From positions 1-10,117 of the forward strand of contig DHJN01000205.1 in the NCBI GenBank assembly GCA_002404345.1: 10,117 nucleotides of DNA. The letters are read 5' to 3'. The notes below the pieces were generated by a model. It searched no databases, had not been told where the DNA came from, and was given only the letters and a program-made list of their open reading frames with translations. Position numbers and translations under genes: made by a program. Source of the DNA: Actinobacteria bacterium UBA4719 (GTDB lineage: Bacteria > Actinomycetota > Actinomycetes > Actinomycetales > Dermatophilaceae). This document shows positions 5,640-10,117 of the stretch, piece after piece (positions within the stretch are counted from its first letter, which is position 1; each line of letters opens with the position of its first letter).

Positions 5640-7144
5640 TTGAGCGCAAGTTCGATGTTGACCCCGCCACCCCTTTCCCGGATCTGTCCGGCGACAACGG
5701 TGCGGTGAGCGAGGCGGCTGAGTCTCAGCTGGACGCCACGTACTTCGACACCACCGATGCGCAACTGGCAAAGCATCGGATCACGCTGCGTCGCCGGACC
5801 GGCGGTGACGACGCAGGTTGGCACCTGAAACTGCCGGTCGGGCAGGACGAGCGGAACGAAATTCGTCTCCCGTTGGGTCGCGCGACCCGCAGCGTGCCTG
5901 CCGCCTTGGCCCGCGAGGTCCGTGCCCTGGTCCGCGACCGCCCCTTGGTGCCGGTCGCCATACTGCACACCAGGCGGGTTGAACGACAGTTGCTGGACGG
6001 CGACGGAAACCCGCTGGCCACGCTCGCGGACGACACGGTCCATGCCGAGCGGCTGACCGGGGACGCGGTTGAGGTGTCCAACTGGCGCGAGGTTGAGGTT
6101 GAGCTCATCGAGGGGGACCGGTCCTTCCTTGACGCGGTCGGACGCCGGCTGCGTGCCGCGGGACTGATCCCATCGGCGTCGAGCTCCAAGCTCGCGCGCG
6201 TCCTTGGGGACCTTGTGGCTCCAACGCGTACATCCGTGTCTGGCCAAGCCAAATCGGGACGGGACACGGCGGGAGCGGTGCTGCATGGGCACCTGCAGCA
6301 GCAGGTGGACCAACTGATCTTGCGCGATCGCGATGCCCGGGCGGACGCACACGATGGGGTGCACCGGATGCGTGTCGCGGCCCGTCGTCTGCGTAGCGCA
6401 CTGGCGACCTACCGGCCGCTTCTGGACCGGGAGAGGACCGACCCGGTGCGCGACGAGCTGAAGTGGCTCGGCCAGATCCTCGGTCGTTCTCGCGACACCG
6501 AGGTACTGCGCAGGCGGCTGCTGGACCTTGTAGCGGCCCAGCCACCCGAGCTCGTCCTGGGCCCGGTCGAGCGCCGGGTCGATCTCGAGCTGCGCGCCCG
6601 GCACCGGGCCGCGCGGGCCGAACTGCTCGCCGTCCTCGACAGCGATCGTTACTTCAGGTTGCTCGACGCGCTCGACGACCTGCTCGACGACCCGCCCCTG
6701 ACCGCCCGCGCGGGCAAGCCAGCTCACAAGCACGTGCCAACGCTGGTCGGCCGGGCCGCCAGGCGGGTCGACCGGGCCGCACGAGCCGTCGCCAACGCCC
6801 CGACGACCCAGGCGCGCGACGAGGGGCTGCACGAGGTCCGCAAGAGCGCGAAACGGGCCCGGTACGCGGCCGAGTCGGCCACACCGCTGGTCGGTAAACC
6901 CGCCAAAGAGCTGGCACGGCGGATGACTGCACTGCAGGACGTGCTTGGTGAGCATCAGGACAGTGTGACCGCGCGGGCGCTCCTGCTCGAACTCGCCGCG
7001 GCAGCCCACCTTTCCGGTGAGAACGGGTTCACCTTCGGTCTGCTGCACGCGCAAGAGCACGCCCGCGCCAAAGACGCCCGCCGCGCCTACGGACCTGCGC
7101 TGCGCAAGGCCTCAACCACGAAGACTCGGCGCTGGGCCCGATAG
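5621..7144 (+). CDS. CYTH and CHAD domain-containing protein (triphosphate / polyphosphate binding)
   Basis: This is a 507-residue two-domain cytoplasmic protein. The N-terminal CYTH (triphosphate tunnel) domain opens with the diagnostic ExExK motif, EIERK at residues 6-10, and runs to about residue 200, including YFDTTD and ITLRRRTGG. It binds metal and a triphosphate-containing substrate, and relatives act as inorganic triphosphatases. The C-terminal CHAD domain (about 215-495) is helical and rich in arginine and histidine. It shows VHRMRVAARRLRS with H248, LGQILGRSRDTEVLRRRL, and the second half-repeat LHEVRKSAKRARYAAES with H404. CHAD domains bind inorganic polyphosphate. Both halves look intact. 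The start is the ATG at 5621, which has an SD and lies just before the CYTH motif; the frame is open 13 codons further. No clear terminator follows. The nucleotide substrate, if any, cannot be told from sequence. Confidence 0.93.
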   Translation: MTRHREIERKFDVDPATPFPDLSGDNGAVSEAAESQLDATYFDTTDAQLAKHRITLRRRTGGDDAGWHLKLPVGQDERNEIRLPLGRATRSVPAALAREVRALVRDRPLVPVAILHTRRVERQLLDGDGNPLATLADDTVHAERLTGDAVEVSNWREVEVELIEGDRSFLDAVGRRLRAAGLIPSASSSKLARVLGDLVAPTRTSVSGQAKSGRDTAGAVLHGHLQQQVDQLILRDRDARADAHDGVHRMRVAARRLRSALATYRPLLDRERTDPVRDELKWLGQILGRSRDTEVLRRRLLDLVAAQPPELVLGPVERRVDLELRARHRAARAELLAVLDSDRYFRLLDALDDLLDDPPLTARAGKPAHKHVPTLVGRAARRVDRAARAVANAPTTQARDEGLHEVRKSAKRARYAAESATPLVGKPAKELARRMTALQDVLGEHQDSVTARALLLELAAAAHLSGENGFTFGLLHAQEHARAKDARRAYGPALRKASTTKTRRWAR

Positions 7145-7462
7145 CCGCCCGCAACAACAGGGAATCGCGAACGCTGCCGCACCTGAGCAGCACGCCAACG
7201 CCCGAATGAGCCCGCGACGTCCGAAAACGAGAACGAAAGGTTCGTTTGTCGTGCCGTCGATTGCACCGACCGCCGGAGCAGCCCACGCACAGATCACCAG
7301 TGCTCTTACGCAAGGTCACAGCGCCGCGTCAGCGGCCGGCAGTTTGCCCGCTAGCCGATGGCTTCTGCGGTGTTGAATGAGAGTCCCGCCTGGGCGCGCC
7401 CGAATGGAGGGGGCTGTCGTCGACTTCTGTGTCTTCCACCTCGACCATGTCAGACTTCGGAA
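7145..7462. other. Intergenic region, no gene recognised
   Basis: About 318 bases lie between the CYTH-CHAD stop and the chosen start of the next gene. The frames here are arginine- and alanine-rich shadows without domains. A small hairpin-like element, GAAC-GAAAG-GTTC, lies near 7230 but has neither a long stem nor a T-run. A longer N-terminus of the next gene (open from 7358) would cover part of this region, but it looks unlike protein. Confidence 0.45.
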
Positions 7463-8218
7463 ATGGTTGGTCATGGCAAAGATGGCGCGGATCCAGTACC
7501 CGAGGCTGCGCCGGACCCCTCGTGGATCTCAGCTTTTAGCCGGTTGGAGAATCGGGTGTTGCCGGCCTGGCTGCGCCCCACTGCCGGTGAGAACCGGGTT
7601 CCGGTAGCGTTGGCGATCTTGGCCGCCGCCGGGCTGCAGTTGGTGTTGTCGCGTCGGTTTGCGCTGATCCATCAGCCGTGGTTGCTGCCCTCGTTGGAGA
7701 TGGCGTTGTTGGTCACGTTGACCGTGCTTAACCCGGTCCGGCTCACCCGCTATACCCGGGCGGGTAAATATCTGAGTCTGTTGCTGGTGGCGCTGATCTC
7801 TTTGGATAACGGGTTCAGTGCGGCCCTGCTCGACTTTAAACTGATTCATGGCACCGCCGGTGATCAGGCCAGTGCGTTACTGGCGTCTGCGGCGGCGATC
7901 TATTTGACCAACGTCATCGCGTTCGGCATCTGGTATTGGGAACTCGATCGAGGCGGCCCCTTTGCGCGTGCCGCCGCCGCGACCCCCTACCCCGACTTTT
8001 TGTTCCCTCAGATGACCCAACCCCACCTGGCCTCTGAACATTGGGAACCCCGGTTCGGTGACTACCTCTACGTCAGCTTCACCAACGCCACCGCCTTCTC
8101 ACCCACTGACACGATGCCGCTGACCCGGTGGGCGAAGGGCCTCATGGCTGCACAAAGCGCTATCGCCCTGTCCACGACCGCCCTCGTCATCGCCCGCGCG
8201 GTGAACATCCTCAAGTAG
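7463..8218 (+). CDS. Multi-pass membrane protein with a channel-like C-terminal segment
   Basis: With the ATG at 7463 the protein has 251 residues: a polar N-terminus of about 40, four hydrophobic segments at about 45-62, 73-91, 103-120 and 135-157, a soluble loop of about 45, a loop reading YLYVSFTNATAFSPTDTMPL (202-221), and a last helix at about 228-249. This last part lays out like the pore loop plus inner helix of two-helix ion channels (SFxTxTTxGYGD..P), but the TxGYGD filter is replaced. The DUF1345 membrane family has a similar layout. I cannot name the family with certainty. The start is uncertain because no SD is seen; the frame is open from 7358, but the first 35 residues look non-protein-like. 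It ends in TAG 90 codons after the last loop begins to rise from the membrane, and it appears intact. Confidence 0.7.
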   Translation: MVGHGKDGADPVPEAAPDPSWISAFSRLENRVLPAWLRPTAGENRVPVALAILAAAGLQLVLSRRFALIHQPWLLPSLEMALLVTLTVLNPVRLTRYTRAGKYLSLLLVALISLDNGFSAALLDFKLIHGTAGDQASALLASAAAIYLTNVIAFGIWYWELDRGGPFARAAAATPYPDFLFPQMTQPHLASEHWEPRFGDYLYVSFTNATAFSPTDTMPLTRWAKGLMAAQSAIALSTTALVIARAVNILK

Positions 8219-8517
8219 TCCCCTTCCCCAAGGGTGAAACCCGCCCGGGGCGGTTCGATTCGCTCTGCCGAGATAGTCAGCCGACTGCGCAGGCGATTGG
8301 CCGGTCACGTTTGAAGTAGCAGGGAAAAGGTGACAGCGGGCCGGTGGGTTCCGTCTGGAAGTGGCTCTAGTGAACAGTGTCCCCTCGCTTCGTGAACTCT
8401 GTATGTCACCCCGTTCGCAGTGTGATCGGGGGCGCTGGAGCGATGGCAGGGTGAAACCGTAAGCCCCATCAACCCCTCGCCGGTTTTGACGGCCCTGTGC
8501 CTTCCTTGGAGTGTGTT
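8219..8517. other. Leader region before the beta-propeller gene
   Basis: About 300 bases hold no gene. Near 8234-8256 is a short GC-rich inverted repeat (AACC.GCC/GGCGGTT) that could be a weak terminator of the membrane gene. Near 8440-8470 the stretch GATGG...CCATC encloses GGTGAAACC, a small nested hairpin close to the following start. I see no known riboswitch consensus and no confident promoter boxes. Confidence 0.35.
8508..8511 (+). promoter_or_regulatory. Ribosome binding site of the beta-propeller gene
   Basis: GGAG lies 6 nt before the TTG at 8518. It favours this start over the GTG at 8497, which would only lengthen the part before the signal peptide by seven residues. Confidence 0.55.
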
Positions 8518-9813
8518 TTGTCAGTCTTCGTTGTCAGGTCCCCAGCTGTGCGCCGCGCCGGCTTTTCGGTCCTCGCGCTGGCCGCGGTCTTCGCTGTGGT
8601 GGCGGTCCCCGAAGTGTCCCAGGCCACCCCGGTGGTCCCCACGGTGCACCCAGTGATGTTCGCGCGTCATCCCGCCGGGGCAAGTAAGCCGGACGACATC
8701 ACCAGGCTCGGCGACCTGCTGTACATCACCTACCAGAACGACGCGGGCAAAGACGGGACGCCGGCCGGAAGTTTCAGCACGGTGATCGCCTATGACTCCA
8801 CGGGCAGGACCGTCGCCAAGTACACCATCCCCGGCCGCTGTGACGGACTCACCGCCGATCCCAGAAACAACCGCGTTCTGGCCACCGCGAACGAGGACCT
8901 GAACTCCAGCCTCTTCGTGATCCACCCGGGAACATCGGCGCCCGTCCACTACACGTACAGCCCAGACCCGGCACAGCACGGCAGCGACGGCAAGAACGGC
9001 GGCACCGACTCGATCTCCGTCGCAGCCAACGGCAAGGTCTATGTCGCTCACTCCAATCCCGACCCGAAGCTTCCCGCACCCAACAACGCACCCGCGGTGT
9101 ACACCCTCAAACTGACCGGCAGTACAGCCCAGCTCACGCCGGTGTTCAGGGTCAATGACCCGGCGACGGTGATCAACGCCGCGACCGCGGCGGCAAAGCC
9201 GATGGGCCTGACTGACCCTGACTCAAACGAGTTCCTGCCGAATCTGCACGGTGGCACCCTCATCCAAGGCGCCCAGGGCGACAGCAAACTCGTCTTCGCC
9301 ACCAATCTGAACGCGGCCCTCCCCACCCTCAAGCAGCTCGACCTGACCAACGCAACGCCGCCGAAACACGGCGCTGCGACGCCGCAACTGGACGACCTTG
9401 CCCAGGTCACCGGGCCTGGCACTCTGTACGTCGTAGACCAGGGACCGTCCGCGTGGATCTACGCGATCAACACAGCTGATATCGCCCCCGGCACCGTGTT
9501 CGCCTCACAGCCCAACCCCTCGAAAGGCGACTTGCCCAACGACCCGAGTCTGGCAGTGGTCGACCTCAAGACCGGGGCCGTCACCCATGTCAGGACCCCG
9601 CTGACCAGCCCCAAGGGGTTGCTCTTCGTCCCCGCGGCGGCCAAAACGACCACCTCGCTCGCGGGCATGCCGTCAACCTCGAGCTCGAATGCGCCCCTGC
9701 TCTACGGCGCAGGATTCATAGTCGTCATCCTCGGTGCCGGCTTCGCGCTGCTCATGTGGCGACGTCAGCGCCCCAGCGTGACCCGCTCCCGCACCGCGCA
9801 GCGACCACTCTAA
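8518..9813 (+). CDS. Exported beta-propeller-like protein with C-terminal membrane anchor
   Basis: This 431-residue protein has a classic signal peptide: a basic start (VRSPAVRR), the hydrophobic core AGFSVLALAAVFAVVAV, and a likely cleavage site after SQA (residue 36). The mature part contains repeated strands of the NHL/SMP-30-like type, for example LGDLLYITYQND, STVIAYDSTGRTVAKYTIPG, CDGLTADPRNNRVLATANED, GKVYVAHSNPDP, KLVFATNLNA and PGTLYVVDQG. It ends with SPKGLLFVP. A low-complexity threonine/serine linker leads to a transmembrane helix (about 392-414) followed by a basic tail, RRQRPSVTRSRTAQRPL. This gives a type I topology with the propeller outside the cell. No LPXTG motif is present. 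No enzyme motif is visible, so a binding or sensing role is as likely as catalysis. The TTG start is supported by the SD. Confidence 0.8.
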   Translation: MSVFVVRSPAVRRAGFSVLALAAVFAVVAVPEVSQATPVVPTVHPVMFARHPAGASKPDDITRLGDLLYITYQNDAGKDGTPAGSFSTVIAYDSTGRTVAKYTIPGRCDGLTADPRNNRVLATANEDLNSSLFVIHPGTSAPVHYTYSPDPAQHGSDGKNGGTDSISVAANGKVYVAHSNPDPKLPAPNNAPAVYTLKLTGSTAQLTPVFRVNDPATVINAATAAAKPMGLTDPDSNEFLPNLHGGTLIQGAQGDSKLVFATNLNAALPTLKQLDLTNATPPKHGAATPQLDDLAQVTGPGTLYVVDQGPSAWIYAINTADIAPGTVFASQPNPSKGDLPNDPSLAVVDLKTGAVTHVRTPLTSPKGLLFVPAAAKTTTSLAGMPSTSSSNAPLLYGAGFIVVILGAGFALLMWRRQRPSVTRSRTAQRPL

Positions 9814-9825
9814 GCCGATTCGGTT

Positions 9826-9858
9826 CTCAAGGGCCTCGCCCTTGGCGTGGCCCTTGAG
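9826..9858 (+). terminator. Strong hairpin terminator after the beta-propeller gene
   Basis: CTCAAGGGCC at 9826-9835 pairs perfectly with GGCCCTTGAG at 9849-9858. The loop itself contains CGCC-CTT-GGCG, so the hairpin is 14 bp with one T-T mismatch and a three-base loop. It begins 12 nt after the stop at 9813. No T-run follows, as in many actinobacterial terminators. Confidence 0.85.
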
Positions 9859-9963
9859 GCATGCCCAGAGGCCCTACGCTTGCTGAGCCGTCAAACTGCT
9901 GCCCGCGGCGCAGCTCTTCCGTGTAGTCCCTCTCGCGCCGACTTGCCCTGCGCCCTGTCCCTT

Positions 9964-9968
9964 AGGAG
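9964..9968 (+). promoter_or_regulatory. Ribosome binding site of uppP
   Basis: AGGAG lies 5 nt before the GTG at 9974, a canonical site. The 105 bases between the terminator and this site hold no ORF, and the uppP promoter should lie there. Confidence 0.75.
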
Positions 9969-9973
9969 TACCC

Positions 9974-10117
9974 GTGTCGCACCTGAGTTATCTACAGGCG
10001 ACCTTGATCGGTCTACTACAAGGCGTCTCCGAGCTGTTCCCGGTCTCCAGCCTCGGTCACAGCATCATCATCCCGGCCCTGATCGGCGGGGACTCCCTAC
10101 GTGTCAGGCTCGGGTGA
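9974..10117 (+). CDS. uppP: Undecaprenyl-diphosphatase (UppP/BacA), N-terminal fragment
   Basis: The protein starts with a GTG and reads [20 protein letters not shown] followed by [20 protein letters not shown]. The Q-G-x-x-E block and the P-V-S-S-x-G-H block are the catalytic signature of UppP, the integral membrane enzyme that dephosphorylates undecaprenyl diphosphate so that the cell-wall lipid carrier can be reused. The family is about 260-290 residues long, but here the frame ends with RVRLG and a TGA after 47 codons, the stop being the last three bases of the window. Relatives continue with a long loop and seven more helices. This is therefore either a truncated or frameshifted gene or a sequence problem at the contig end. 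The SD and start are sound. Overexpression of this family confers bacitracin resistance, but this fragment cannot be active. Confidence 0.8.
   Translation: MSHLSYLQATLIGLLQGVSELFPVSSLGHSIIIPALIGGDSLRVRLG

Noticed and set aside
5591..7060. Minus-strand frame of 489 residues opposite the CYTH-CHAD gene
   Set aside because: It is a long antisense shadow caused by high GC; the plus strand has the complete CYTH and CHAD motifs.
8420..8490. Possible c-di-AMP or other riboswitch in the leader
   Set aside because: Short hairpins exist, but I cannot match the conserved cores of any known class from sequence alone.
8521..9051. Minus-strand 176-residue frame over the propeller gene
   Set aside because: It is antisense to a gene with a signal peptide, SD and terminator.

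Overview
The window looks like chromosomal DNA from a high-GC actinobacterium. GC is high throughout by eye, third codon positions are mostly G or C, and GTG/TTG starts are common. The gene families seen are typical of actinobacteria: a three-helix-bundle dimerization domain protein, a CYTH-CHAD protein, a DUF2127 membrane protein and a UppP of the 'SSLGH' type. The first 19 bases are the Nextera transposase mosaic end, so the left edge is a library or assembly artefact and the biological sequence starts at base 20.

Left part (20-3228, minus strand). Bases 20-581 are the left end of an IS21-family element: the first 132 codons of the transposase istA, followed by a terminus carrying three 21-bp repeats spaced exactly 24 bp apart. 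Next come a membrane-anchored esterase of the antigen-85/esterase-D fold (744-1859), a polytopic GT-C-like membrane protein (1913-3091) and a small one-helix ORF (3079-3228). All three lie in the same direction and are probably cotranscribed from right to left.

Middle part (3229-5260). This stretch is decayed. It holds a 5' fragment of a second GT-C-like membrane gene on the plus strand, about 460 bases with no recognisable gene, an intact DUF2127 membrane protein on the minus strand, a possible small ORF upstream of it, and a PAP2 lipid-phosphatase pseudogene with a lost N-terminus and two frameshifts.

Right part (5264-10117). A 73-residue three-helix-bundle protein (minus) stands back to back with a 507-residue CYTH-CHAD protein (plus), whose start region is tandemly duplicated. 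A multi-pass membrane protein follows; its last segment resembles an ion-channel pore domain without the canonical filter. Then come an exported beta-propeller-like protein with a C-terminal membrane anchor, a strong hairpin terminator, and the start of an undecaprenyl-diphosphatase (uppP) that meets a stop after 47 codons, exactly at the window edge.

Functionally the window is about the cell envelope and phosphate chemistry: polyphosphate or triphosphate binding (CYTH-CHAD), lipid-phosphate hydrolysis (the PAP2 remnant and the UppP fragment), membrane glycosyltransferase-like proteins and surface-exposed proteins. The grouping is real, but a joint pathway is inference only. I found no CRISPR array, tRNA, rRNA or convincing new defence system.
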